Shown: one piece after another, positions 36,018-47,455 of the stretch
How positions within the stretch are numbered: position 1 is the first letter of the stretch
Layout: every line of letters starts with the position of its first letter
Assembly (NCBI GenBank): GCA_963732865.1
Contig: CAVTBC010000001.1
Coordinates: 310,001 to 374,000, forward strand
Direction of reading: 5' to 3'
Length of the DNA stretch: 64,000 bases
From: JADLGL01 sp963732865
GTDB lineage: Bacteria > Pseudomonadota > Alphaproteobacteria > Rhizobiales > Kaistiaceae
Translations under genes and position numbers: made by a program
Notes under the pieces: model-generated
The model's database searches: none
The model's input: the letters and a program-made list of their open reading frames with translations, nothing else
What the model was told of the DNA's origin: nothing

Positions 36018-37403
36018 ATGAAGACTGAATTCGCCCCGGAACGACTCGCCGCCGACCCGCAGCTCGCGACGTCGGAGAAGATTCTCCATACCTGCGTCCA
36101 TTGCGGTTTCTGCAACGCGACGTGCCCGACCTACCTCCTGCTCGGCGATGAGCTCGACGGGCCGCGCGGGCGCATCTACCTGATCAAGGACATGCTGGAG
36201 GAGGACAAGCCGGCCTCCGAGGAAGTGGTCACGCATGTCGACCGCTGCCTCTCGTGCCTCTCCTGCATGAGCACCTGCCCGTCCGGCGTCCACTACATGC
36301 ATCTCGTCGATCACGCCCGGGCGCGAATCCAGGAGACATACAAACGCCCCTGGCACGATCGCTTGGTGCGCTCGGTGCTGGCGTTCGTTCTGCCCTATCC
36401 GCGCCGCTTCCGTGTGGCACTCGTCGCAGCCCGGCTCGGTCGCCCGTTCAAGGGGATCATCGGCGCCCTTCCCGCCGTCGGGCCACGCCTCAAGGCCATG
36501 CTCGATCTCGCGCCGCGCAACCTGCCAAAGAAAGACACGGCGACTGCGGGCAGGGTTTTCCGAGCGACCGGCGAGCGTCGTATGCGTGTCGTCCTGCTGC
36601 GCAATTGCGCCCAACCCGTCCTCGACCCTGGCATCAACGAGGCTGCAATCCGCCTGCTCAATCGGCACGGCGTCGAAGTGGTGATGGCCGCCGGCGAAGG
36701 CTGCTGCGGCGCCCTCGTCCATCATATGGGCCGCGAGGAAGCGAGCCATGCGGCGGCCGCCGCCAATATCGACGTGTGGTCGCGCGAGATTGATGGCGAG
36801 GGGCTGGACGCGATCGTGATCACCGCGTCAGGCTGCGGCACGACGATCAAGGACTACGGTCACATGTTCCGCAACGACCCTGCCTACGCCGAGAAAGCGG
36901 CGCGCGTGTCTTCCCTGGCGAAGGACATTTCGGAGGTGCTGGAGATGCTGGACCTCCGCCCGGCGCAACCGCAGGGCCTGACCGTGGCCTACCATTCGGC
37001 CTGCTCCATGCAGCACGGCCAGCAGTTGAAGGACGGGCCGAAGCGGCTCCTCGCGGCGGCCGGCTTCCGCGTCAAGGACGTGCCGGAAGGGCATATCTGC
37101 TGCGGCTCGGCGGGCACCTACAACATCCTGCAGCCGGAGATCGCAACGCAATTGCGCGACCGCAAGGTCGACAACATCGCCCTCACCCGCGCCGACGTCG
37201 TCGCCACCGGCAATATCGGATGTATGGTGCAGATCGGGCGTGGAGCGCAGGAGCGCGGCATGAGCCTTCCAATCGTGCACACCGTCGAGCTTATCGATTG
37301 GGCGACCGGCGGTCCGAAGCCAGCGGCGCTGGCCGGCCTGCCAACCGGCGCTGGGCAGGAGGCGGGCGTCGAGCCTGCGCCGGAGCGGGTCGATGCGATC
37401 TGA
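36018..37403 (+). CDS. glcF: Glycolate oxidase iron-sulfur subunit GlcF
   Basis: GlcF passes electrons from GlcD to the membrane quinone pool. The 461-residue product has two 4Fe-4S motifs, CVHCGFCNATCPTY and CLSCLSCMSTCPSG, and two CCG domains (GEGCCGALVHHMG; HICCGSAGTYN). The length is slightly above the E. coli protein. Its last 11 bases overlap the moaA start. Confidence 0.97.
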   Translation: MKTEFAPERLAADPQLATSEKILHTCVHCGFCNATCPTYLLLGDELDGPRGRIYLIKDMLEEDKPASEEVVTHVDRCLSCLSCMSTCPSGVHYMHLVDHARARIQETYKRPWHDRLVRSVLAFVLPYPRRFRVALVAARLGRPFKGIIGALPAVGPRLKAMLDLAPRNLPKKDTATAGRVFRATGERRMRVVLLRNCAQPVLDPGINEAAIRLLNRHGVEVVMAAGEGCCGALVHHMGREEASHAAAAANIDVWSREIDGEGLDAIVITASGCGTTIKDYGHMFRNDPAYAEKAARVSSLAKDISEVLEMLDLRPAQPQGLTVAYHSACSMQHGQQLKDGPKRLLAAAGFRVKDVPEGHICCGSAGTYNILQPEIATQLRDRKVDNIALTRADVVATGNIGCMVQIGRGAQERGMSLPIVHTVELIDWATGGPKPAALAGLPTGAGQEAGVEPAPERVDAI

Positions 37404-38431
37404 TCCGCCGACCGGCTTCGGCCCCGCCGCAGCGCCGGCGGGGCTTGTCGACCGTGTGGGCCGCGCGATCACCTATCTCCGCCTCTCGGTCACCGACCGC
37501 TGCGATCTCCGATGCCAATACTGCATGACGGAAGCCATGCGCTTCGTGCCGCGTACTGAGCTGCTTTCGCTGGAGGAACTTGACCGCCTGGCGACGGCAT
37601 TCATCGCGCGGGGCGTCCGGAAGCTGCGCATCACGGGCGGCGAACCCCTCGTCCGCCGCGACGTCATCGACCTGTTTCGTGGCCTATCTCGCCATCTCGA
37701 AAGTCGCGCGTTGGGCGAACTGACGTTGACGACCAACGGCACGCGGCTTGCCGAGTTCGCCGTGGCGCTCGCCCAGGCCGGCGTTCGCCGCGTCAACGTC
37801 TCGCTCGAATTCGCTGGATCCCGACCGCTACGCGGCGATCACCCGTGGCGGCAAAGTGGCGACGGTCCTATCGGGCATCCAGGCCGCGCAGGCCGCCGGT
37901 ATCAGGGTCAAGATCAACGTCGTGGCGCTTGCCGCCATCAATGAGGGCGAGATCGAAGACATCATCCTCTGGGCGCATGGTCGCGGCATCGACGTCACTC
38001 TCATCGAGACGATGCCGCTCGGCGAAGTCTCGGTCGACCGGACGGCGCAGTTCCTGTCGCTGTCCGTCGTGCGTGAACGGCTGGCGGAACGTTGGACACT
38101 GGCGGAACTCGACGAACGCACGGGCGGACCGTCGCGTTATGTCCGGATTGCCGAGACCGGTGGCAAGGTCGGCTTCATCACGCCGCTGACGCATAATTTC
38201 TGCGCCGGGTGCAACCGCGTGCGGGTCACCTGCACGGGTACACTGTTCATGTGTCTGGGACAGGAAGATGCCGTCGACTTGCGGGCGCCGCTGCGCAGCT
38301 CAAATGCCGACGATCTGCTCAACGCCGCCATCGACCAGGCCCTCGCCGTCAAACCGACGAGCCACGACTTCGTGGCGGACCGGATCGGGCGTCCTTCGGT
38401 CAGCCGGCATATGAGCGTCACCGGCGGCTGA
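37393..38431 (+). CDS. moaA: GTP 3',8-cyclase, frameshifted in this sequence
   Basis: MoaA is a radical-SAM enzyme for the first step of molybdenum cofactor synthesis. The N-terminal cluster motif is CDLRCQYCM, and GGEPLVRRDV follows. The C-terminal cluster is FCAGCNRVRVTCTGTLFMCL, and the protein ends in MSVTGG with the essential GG tail. One extra base in GAATTC at 37807-37812 breaks the frame. Removing an A restores VSLDSLDPDRYAAITRGG, the conserved family segment, and a protein of about 345 residues. Overlap with glcF places it in the glyoxylate operon, which is unusual. No other moa genes are nearby. Confidence 0.94.
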
Positions 38432-38437
38432 GGCGCC

Positions 38438-39312
38438 TCAGCCGATCAACCCGGTCCGCCGCCATTCCTCCTGGAACAGACGCTCCGGATCCTTGTTGGT
38501 GGGGACCAGGATGTAGCGGCCATGCGTGCGGGTCAGCACGCGCTGTATCTGGTCGCGCCATGCGGCAAAGCTTCGGCGATAGCGTTCGAGCGTCTCGCGA
38601 TCGACGGCGAGTTCCACTTCGTGACCGCTCTCGATATCGACGAAGCGGATTTCGCCTTCGCCGAGAAGGCCCGGCTCCAATTCCTCGGGCGCGACAACCT
38701 GGATTGCCCAAACCTCCTGGCCGGTGGCGGCGAGGATGCCGAGTTCGTCGTTGATGTCTTCTTCCCACCAATCGCTGATGATGATGAGCAAGCCGCGGCC
38801 AACAAGGTCGCGCGTTGCCGCCCGCAGGGCCACGCCGAAATCGCCGCTTGGCGCGCCGCGCTGAGCGCCGAGCCAATTGAACATCTGCTGGGCGCGGGTC
38901 GCGCCGTGATAGCGCGGCGAGCGATGGATCTTCTCGCCCGTGCCGACGGCATATTGCACCAGGTCACCGCCGGCGAGGCCAACGAAACCGAACAAGGCGG
39001 CGAGTCCGATTGCATATTGGAATTTGTTCGGCTCGCCGAAATCCATCGACCGGCTGGCATCGACCAGGATGGTGATGGGCAGCTGTTTGTAAACTTCGTA
39101 CTGACGGATGTAGTTCTCGCCGAACCGCGCATAGAGGTACGGATCAAGGTGACGGATGTCGTCGCCCTGCTGGTATTCGCGATGGTCCGCGAATTCCATG
39201 CCCGAGCCCTTCTCCCGCGAACGCCGCTCGCCGACACCGGTGGACGCCGTCGCCCATCGGGTCAGCAGCTTTGCACGCGCGAGCTTGCCGAGAATTGATG
39301 GCGAAGGCGTCG

Positions 39313-39316
<4 letters not shown>
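38438..39316 (-). CDS. DUF58 domain protein
   Basis: The 292-residue product carries the DUF58 signature: GMEFADHREYQQGDDIRHLD, PYLYARFGENYIRQYEVYKQ, then a VWA-like fold with ILVDASRSMDFG. DUF58 proteins nearly always accompany MoxR ATPases, as here. The GTG start at 39316 overlaps the moxR stop (GTGA). It is the last gene of the four-gene operon 46431-38438. Confidence 0.93.
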
Positions 39317-40389
<1,073 letters not shown>

Positions 40390-40431
40390 TCCGCTCCTCT
40401 TACTACTCGCGTTGTTATTCCCGCTTCCCCG

Positions 40432-43400
40432 TCATTCCGCCGGCATCGCCAGCGCCGCATTGTTCCTGCTGGCAAAACGCCGCCTCAACCCAAACAACGC
40501 TGGCGCGTGCCGGATGGTGAGATCAAGCATGAATAGTATCAACGCCGCCAGAGTCCAGATACGCCACCCTGGCTGGGCGACCCACACGCGCTGGCCGCTG
40601 GCGATCTGATCGCCGCCGAGGAGCACCTCTCCCCCCGTAGCGGCGGCCAGGGCATACAGTTTGTCGACGTCGGCGCGTCCGAAATTATACCGCGCCGGGT
40701 AAGCCACATACATCGAAGCGGTGCCCGTGAGATCGCCGGCAGCAACATCAACCTGATGCGCGCCAGTCCCGACGGGGAAGTCGCCCTGATACCGGCCGGG
40801 CGCTATTTCGACGAGCGCTCCTTGTGGCGTCGCGGCCTGATCGATGGTGGTCTGGATCGTCTGTCCGATCAACGGCGTGCCATCCGGCGCAACCGCATCC
40901 ACTGTGACGCGGACCACGTCGCCGACGCGTTCAAGCTGAACGTTCAGACCCGTCCCTTCCGCATTGGGGAGGAAGTGGCGGATGATCTGCGACCACATGA
41001 GCGGGTATTCCGGCATCTGGATCCAGTCCGCCGTACCGGCGCCAGCGCCGTGCGTGGCGAATGCGAGAACGTGTCCGTTGCCATATTGCCATGACGCCAT
41101 CAGCGGCACGGTCTTGCCCTCATTGTCGGTGAGGGTCATGTGCAGGTCGGCGCCCGGCTTGGCGGTGGTGCGGACGAACGCATAGACCGGCGGCAGCTGA
41201 TCTGGCAGTCCGGCAAGGAAATCCGGGCTACGGTCGGCCCATTGAACCTGCGCGATCTGCTCCTCGTAGGGTGAGTTCGCCAGCATCAAAGCTTCTTGCG
41301 AGAGAATGGCCGGCAGCGCCCGGAAATCGTCGGTCGAATGGAATGTTCCGCCGGTGAAGTTGGCGATATCGGTGAGCCGTCGATCCTCGCCGGCGCCGAT
41401 ACCGACGGCCGAGATCGAAATGTTGGCGGCGGCCGCGGCGCGCATGATCGTATCGAAATCGCCGGCGTTGGTGGCGCCGTCGGTCAGGACGACAATGTGC
41501 TTGGTGGCGGCGTCGGCCGCGGCAAGCTCGTCGACGGCGGCGGCGAGACCCGGATACATGTTCGTTCCGCCGCGGGCCGCGAGCAGCGGCAGCAGTTGCT
41601 GCTGAATATAAGCGTCGTCGCGCGGTCCGGCGAGCGGCACAAGATCATATGCCTCGGAATCGAAGGCGATGATGCCGACCTGCGCCGACGGATCGAGAAG
41701 GCTGATGGCGGTCACGACCGCCTCCTTGGCGATATCCAGACGCGTCTTGTCGCCGATCATGCCGTTCATGCTGCTGGACCGGTCGATGACGAAAATGATT
41801 GCGACTTGCGGCGCCTGCTGCTCGATGCGCGCCGACAAGGGCGAAAGGTCTTCGAGCGCGGTCTGATAGTAGCCGCCGGGGCCGAATGAATTTTCGCCGC
41901 CAAGGATCAACAAGCCGCGGCCATAGACCCGGACCATCTGCTCAAGATAGCCTTGGTTTTCCGTGTCGAAATCGATGGCTGGGACATTGAGCAGGACGAC
42001 GCTGTCATATTGCAGCCAGCCCTCCAATGTCGTCGGCGCGTCCTGCGGCGTGATGATCTCGGCGTCGAGTCCCTGCACCGACAGGGCCTGCGCGAAGTAG
42101 TCGCCCAGCGGCGGCTGCGGCGTAATGATCGCGATCTTCGGCACGGCTTCGACCGGGATCAACAGGCCGTTCGTGTTGTTCTGCGCATAGGTGTCGCCGT
42201 CGGCCGTGACGGTGACGGTGACCAGCAAGATTCCCCTCGTCGCCCGCCGGGATCGGCGTCGTCTGGATCATGTTCCGGCCAGGCTGCAATTCGACATCGG
42301 CGTCGTAGACGACCTCGTCCGCCCGGTTGATCGTGACATGGGCGGGACCGCCCCCCTGGCTGAAGAGGATGGCCTGAAGGTGGAAATTGTCGCCGGCGAA
42401 GACTCGCGGCGGTGCCGTGATCTGCTCGACCAGCACCTCGCCGCGCGGCATCTCATTGATCGGCTGGATGTCGACCGTGAGGCCGCGGGCGGCCAGCGTC
42501 GCGACGGCATTGGCGATATCGCCGTCCGTTTCGTTGCCGTCGGTGACAAGCACCACATGGCCGGGCCGGCCGTCGGCGGGCGTCATCGCGGCCGCCAGCA
42601 GTGCCGCCTGCTCGAGGTTGGTCCCCGGCGTCTGTTCGGTCGCCGCGCCCGCCTGCTCGCCGCCGAGATCCGTTGCGATCTGCGTCGTGTCGCCGGCGGT
42701 GATGACGCCGCCGCGCGTTCCGCCCGCATCGGTCAGATCGGCGACCTGGCCGAGAACAGCCTGCCGTGCGGCGTTCTGATCCTCCGGGCCAAGATTGGAA
42801 CCAACGACGACCACCACGTCCTCCGACGGTTGGCGGGCAAGCCAAGGCAGACCCACCACCGCGGCGACGAGAAACACCAGCGAAGCAACCCGAACACCCA
42901 GCATCCATCGCCGCCTCGCATGCAGCGGGTTTGTTCGCTGCAGCGCCGACCGCCGCAGGAACTGTTCGGAGCCGCGGCCCGCCAGCAAAGTCTCCATGGC
43001 AAGCAGAATGAGCGCGACCAGGAGGAGCCACCACCACACCCGTGGCGGGCTGCTCAGCAAATGCGTGCCGGTTGATTCCTCTTGCGGCGCCAGATTGATT
43101 TCGTTGGCGCTGACCGGATTGACGACGAGTTGGCGGATCTGGTTGCCGGCCTGCAACGTGTAAATGCCGGCGCGGCTGGGCACGAAGGTGTTTTCGATGC
43201 CCGGCAGCAAATACGCAGCGCCGGCCGTATTCGTCGACCAGACAACAGCGCCGCTTTCGTCGACCACTGTGCCCGACACCAGGCGCGCCTCAATCGGACA
43301 GGGCACGCCAACCTGGCATGGCGCCGGTGCAACCGACGCAAGGTCGACACCGAGCCAATTGACGAGGTCGGAGATGAAGATCGGGAAGCTCGTCCGTTCG

Positions 43401-44842
43401 GGCCAATTCGAACTGGCAATGTCGAAGGCGATGCGCACCTCGCGGCCGGCGGGCGTCGAGCGCGCCTGGATCAGCGGCGTGCCGCCCGACTCCAGAAGCA
43501 CCGTCGCGCCCTGCATGCGCTGCACGGCGTAGCCAAGTTGTAGCGCAAGGCCGTCCCAAGTGATGTTGGCCGAAAGCGGATGCTCGGCATCCCATCCGGT
43601 GATCGAAGGCGTCGCAACACCGTTGGGGACCGGCTGTCCGGCGACGCGGCCCGAACCCAGCCAGAGCACGTTTGTTGCCGGCTGGCGCGGCACGGTGACA
43701 TTGTCGACAATGACGAGATCGAACTGGCTGTCGTCCGCCGGCAGTCCGTCGGCCTCATCGAGCTCGATGTTGTCGAAGGACTGGAGCGCGGCAATCAGCG
43801 GCAGCGTGTGCTCGCCGAGATAGAGGATGCGGGCAACGCGCGGCTGCGGCCGCACTTCAAAGCGGAACTGGTTGTCGCCCGGACCGGCATCGCGCGGCAG
43901 TGCCAGCACCACGATGCCGGGGCCAGGCAGATCGAGGTCCTCGACGAAGCGCTGCTGCTGCGGCTCGATCGGCTTGGTTGCTTCGTCATTCGTGGCGCCG
44001 GGGCGGGAGACGTCGAATTCACTCAGCTGAACGAACCCGTCCGCGCCGGCTGGCTGGAACATCACGCGGACAGTCACGTTGGCCGGCGGCCTGACGCCGG
44101 TGAAGGTCACCGTGCCGAACGCCCGCCATTGACCTGCCGCCGCGTCCACCGCCGACAGGGTGGCGGTCATGCCCAGATTCACGGTGTTGTCTTCGCCGAA
44201 GACGACACGCTCGACATCGATATTCGGGAACGCGTCGGCGAGCACTGATTCACCGGGATCGGCGCCGTCCGTCAGGACGACGATGTTGGGCGTCTCGTCG
44301 CCGACCACGAGCGACGCGATGAGATCGGCAGCCCCCTGCCAATCGGCCGGACCGTCGGTTGCCGTCAGGGAGGCGAGAATTGAGACGATGCCTGCCGGGT
44401 CCGACTGGCGGGCAACTTCAATGCGCGGATTGGGGCCTGCGGTGACGATAGAAAAGCGGTTGCCCGATTCCGGATCGGTCGAGTTGATGCGGTCGACAAG
44501 CGAAGAAAGCGCTTCGTCGAACCGGCTCGGCGCGACGTCAGTCGCGCGCATGCTCGCCGAGGAATCGAGCACATAGATGGTGTGTTCGTTGCTGCCCCGA
44601 TTGGCGCCCAACATCGGCTGCGCCAAGGCGATGGCGGCGAGAAGGACGATCAGCAATTGCAGGGCCAGAAGGACGCTGGGCGGCGGCCAGCGCAGCGAAC
44701 GGCGTGGTGAGCCCGTATTGTCGATCAGGCGCCACAGCAAGACGCTCGGGATGTCGACCTGCCGCCGCCGGCGCATATGCAGAACCAGGATCGCAAATAC
44801 TAGCCCGCCCAGAATCAGCCAGACCGGCGCAAGAAACGTCAC
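40432..44842 (-). CDS. Giant fused BatA/VWA membrane protein, frameshifted in this sequence
   Basis: The N-terminal half is a BatA-like membrane anchor (FLAPVWLILGGLVFAILVLH) with a VWA domain having MIDAS motif YVLDSSASMRATD, and a large periplasmic region ending at WWWLLLVALILLAMETLLAG. A second membrane module then follows in the same frame, with a VWA domain (VVLVTDGNETDGDIANAVAT), another with FVIDRSSSMNGMIGDKTRLD, and a final helix near the C-terminus. Relatives are usually two separate genes. One extra base near 42229-42236 breaks the frame; correction gives about 1469 residues. The GTG start at 44842 overlaps the upstream stop. Its job is probably with MoxR and DUF58, but the client is unknown. 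Confidence 0.82.
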
Positions 44843-46431
44843 TCCGGATTCTCCGCCTGAAGCGTCTGGAAGTATCGGCCTGCGGCTTCGAGCACGGCGG
44901 CGGGCACTTGGGTGCGCGTCACCTCATGTTCGTTCAGCGCCTGCCAAACACCGGTCGTAAGGCCGTCCGTGGTGACGGGCAGCAATTGCGTCACCGGCGG
45001 AAGGTTGAGCGTGATCATCCGGCCATTGCCCGGATCAGGATCGATCAGCATGATCTCGCCATCGGTGGCGCCCGGATTGATCGGCCTGCCAGCAGCGTCG
45101 AAGAGCTCCGCGGTGCCGGCGCCGGCCAAATCGCCACCCGCTCCCTCACCGAAGCCGACGACCGCGACATCCGGATTGACCGCGATGTCGGTCGGCATGT
45201 CGTCAGGATTGAGGTCGTCGCCGGCGTAGGGATTGTCCGGCTCGGGGGCGAGATGGTGGTTGAGCTCGTCCGGAACGTTCGCGCCCTCGACGACATTCAC
45301 ATTGGCGGCGGGCACGTCCCCGGTGGCCGTGGGCAGCGTGATCGGTCCGTCGGTCGGAACATTGGCCCCAGCGAGGCCGGTGTGTTCACGCGGCGTGTCG
45401 AGACCATTGGGGTCCGTTCGCGGACGCGGGTCCGTGTTGGCCACCTGATACCGGCCGGGATCCACCGCGCGCAGCGTGTCGTTGAGGAGTTGGGTGCGGT
45501 TGCCAGCGTCGCCGGGCTGAAGGCCGGCGGCGGCGTAGGCAGCGTCAGTGGCGTCGGCCAAGCGCTGCAGTAGGTCCCCGATGTCACCCCGCGTCAGCGC
45601 CGGATTGGCCTCAACCTCATTGCCGAGCGCCAGCAGTTCATTGGCAACCGCCTGCAGCGTCGGGTCGGAGCGCGCCTGCCCATCCTGCGCCACGATGGCG
45701 GCGATCGCGCGGAGCTGGCCAGCGGTCTGCGTCCGCTCGTCGGCCGTCAGAGTAGTCGTCCCCGCGGCGCCCGCAACGTTGTTGATTTCGGTGCGCCCGG
45801 CAGGACCGCCAACCGCGATCGGGGCGGGCGGAGTGATGACGATCAGAGCCGCGATCACGGCGAGAACCGGCACGGCGACCGCGCGCCAGCTCAACCGCAG
45901 CGGCGTGAGGCTGCGCACGTCAACGGATGGCGCCCGGCGGGCGACGTCCTGCAGCAGGGCCTCACGGATAACGCCCGGCGACTTGGCCGGCGACTGCGCC
46001 AATTCCAGCGCCGTGCTCAAACGTTCCTGCATCGCAAATTGGCGGTCGGCTGCGCGCGCCATCCGGCCAATTCCCGGACGGTGTGAGGCGGCTGTGACGA
46101 CCGCCACAATCATCGCCGCAACCGCCGCGATGAGGGCAACGATCATGTGTTGGGGCAGCGGCGCCGGTCGCCAGTCGGAAAGCCAGACGGGAACCGACAG
46201 CCAGCTAAAAGAGAGAATCGGCGACAGACTTCCAAGAACGCTGTTGAGCAGTTCAAGAAGGATGAAAAGCGCCAAGCCGACGGCAATGCTCGTCAGAGCG
46301 CCATCTATGAATGTCCGCAGTTCCGACCGACGGCGCGCCCGAACGAGGCTTTCGACTAGGTCAGCTACGCGGCCGTCATACACACCCTCGCGTGGCCCGG
46401 CTGGAACCGCGCCATGCGTTTCGGCTGTCAT
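44839..46431 (-). CDS. Membrane protein with long proline-poor, Asn/Asp-rich periplasmic tail, DUF4175-like
   Basis: The 530-residue product begins with a charged segment, then three hydrophobic helices (near residues 45-65, 95-115 and 185-205). Between the last two lies DRQFAMQERLSTALELAQSP, typical of large membrane proteins that partner MoxR/VWA operons. The C-terminal 270 residues are low-complexity and rich in Asn, Asp, Ala and Pro. No catalytic site is visible. The ATG at 46431 is preferred because GGGGAG lies 8 bases upstream; a GTG at 46440 overlaps that site. It is the first gene of the operon. Confidence 0.7.
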   Translation of the reverse strand: MTAETHGAVPAGPREGVYDGRVADLVESLVRARRRSELRTFIDGALTSIAVGLALFILLELLNSVLGSLSPILSFSWLSVPVWLSDWRPAPLPQHMIVALIAAVAAMIVAVVTAASHRPGIGRMARAADRQFAMQERLSTALELAQSPAKSPGVIREALLQDVARRAPSVDVRSLTPLRLSWRAVAVPVLAVIAALIVITPPAPIAVGGPAGRTEINNVAGAAGTTTLTADERTQTAGQLRAIAAIVAQDGQARSDPTLQAVANELLALGNEVEANPALTRGDIGDLLQRLADATDAAYAAAGLQPGDAGNRTQLLNDTLRAVDPGRYQVANTDPRPRTDPNGLDTPREHTGLAGANVPTDGPITLPTATGDVPAANVNVVEGANVPDELNHHLAPEPDNPYAGDDLNPDDMPTDIAVNPDVAVVGFGEGAGGDLAGAGTAELFDAAGRPINPGATDGEIMLIDPDPGNGRMITLNLPPVTQLLPVTTDGLTTGVWQALNEHEVTRTQVPAAVLEAAGRYFQTLQAENPE

Positions 46432-46841
46432 TATTTCCACTCCCCGGCGAGTCTGCGATTGCTGTTCTTCGCCTAGTTCACCAAAGCGACCCCTCCCCGC
46501 GGGATCACCGTCATATGGTTCTTCGTGAAATACTTGTCATCAAGTTGAAGCGCAATGCCCATGATTGTGATTGATGCGCGCTCGCCGCGCGCCCCACATC
46601 GGGACGCTGCCGTCAGGGGCTGCAAATGGCCGACTTCCAGCGTTGTAACGTTGTCGGGAGGAGCCGCTCATCGCGGTGGACGTGTATTTGCGCCGGGCTT
46701 GAGACTTATGCTAAAGCCGGTCTTGTAGCCGCGCGAAATGGTCGATTGCGGTAAGGAAATGAGTTCGTTGCCGTCCCCATCGTGGCGTGATGGAAGCTGG
46801 GCGGGAGTGGGAACGATCGCAATGAGGGAAATCTAATTCAC
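46432..46841. other. Divergent intergenic region, 410 bases
   Basis: This gap separates the MoxR/VWA operon from the alcohol-oxidation locus. It must hold promoters in both directions. I see no clear sigma-70 box, no repeat of the 33-bp element found at 56586 and 58459, and no convincing protein or RNA gene. Confidence 0.5.
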
Positions 46842-47276
46842 ATGCAAAAACTGTCACTTACCGCTCTCGTTGGAGCAGCTGGCGCTGCCTGCCTTCTCGC
46901 CGCCAGTCAGATCGTTACCACCGCCTCTGCCGCGCCGATTCAAGTTGCCCAGGCGGATCCGGCCGCGCCTGAAGATTTGGCCACGCTGATGGCCGAGGGC
47001 GAAGTCCTCTTCAATCACAATTGCGCGGGCTGTCATCAGACGGATGGCATGGGCCTTGTCGGTCCGAAGCTCGTTGGCAATGAGTTCCTCGCCTCCGCTG
47101 GCGCCATCATCGGCCAGATTATGGAAGGCAATACGAACCACGGCATGCCGCCCTTCATTGATGTGCTGAACGATCGCGAGATCGCGGCCATCGCGACCTA
47201 TGTGCGCAATGCCTGGGGCAATGCCTACGGCATCGTCCCGGTCCATTCGGTCACGATCCGCCGGCCTGCCGCCTGA
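46842..47276 (+). CDS. Periplasmic class I cytochrome c, PedF-like electron acceptor
   Basis: The 144-residue product has a signal peptide ending near TTASAAP, one haem site (NHNCAGCHQTDGMG) and the Met ligand in HGMPPFIDVLNDREIAAIAT. It sits just upstream of a PQQ-dependent dehydrogenase, so it most likely accepts electrons from PQQH2. Its haem domain is closely similar, with the same ending SVTIRRP, to the C-terminal domain of the gene at 58591-59661. The ATG at 46842 has a weak GAGGGAAA site upstream. Confidence 0.92.
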   Translation: MQKLSLTALVGAAGAACLLAASQIVTTASAAPIQVAQADPAAPEDLATLMAEGEVLFNHNCAGCHQTDGMGLVGPKLVGNEFLASAGAIIGQIMEGNTNHGMPPFIDVLNDREIAAIATYVRNAWGNAYGIVPVHSVTIRRPAA

Positions 47277-47281
47277 GACAA

Positions 47282-47321
47282 GGCTATCCCGGCTGGTGAT
47301 TAATCGCCGGTTGGGATAGCC
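47282..47321 (+). promoter_or_regulatory. Stem-loop between cytochrome c and alcohol dehydrogenase genes
   Basis: GGCTATCCC (47282-47290) pairs perfectly with GGGATAGCC (47313-47321), with an inner CGGC/GCCG extension, 6 bases after the cytochrome stop. No T tract follows. It may end some transcripts or stabilise the cytochrome message. Confidence 0.45.
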
Positions 47322-47455
47322 ACCCACCCATGCAGACGAAATCGATTCGAAAGGAGACGGAATAGAAGAGTAGTAGATACGATCATAGAAGACTTCGGTC
47401 TTCGTAAGAGATACCGAAACTAACTTAATCGCTAAAAAACAAGGAGGGCGAGTAA

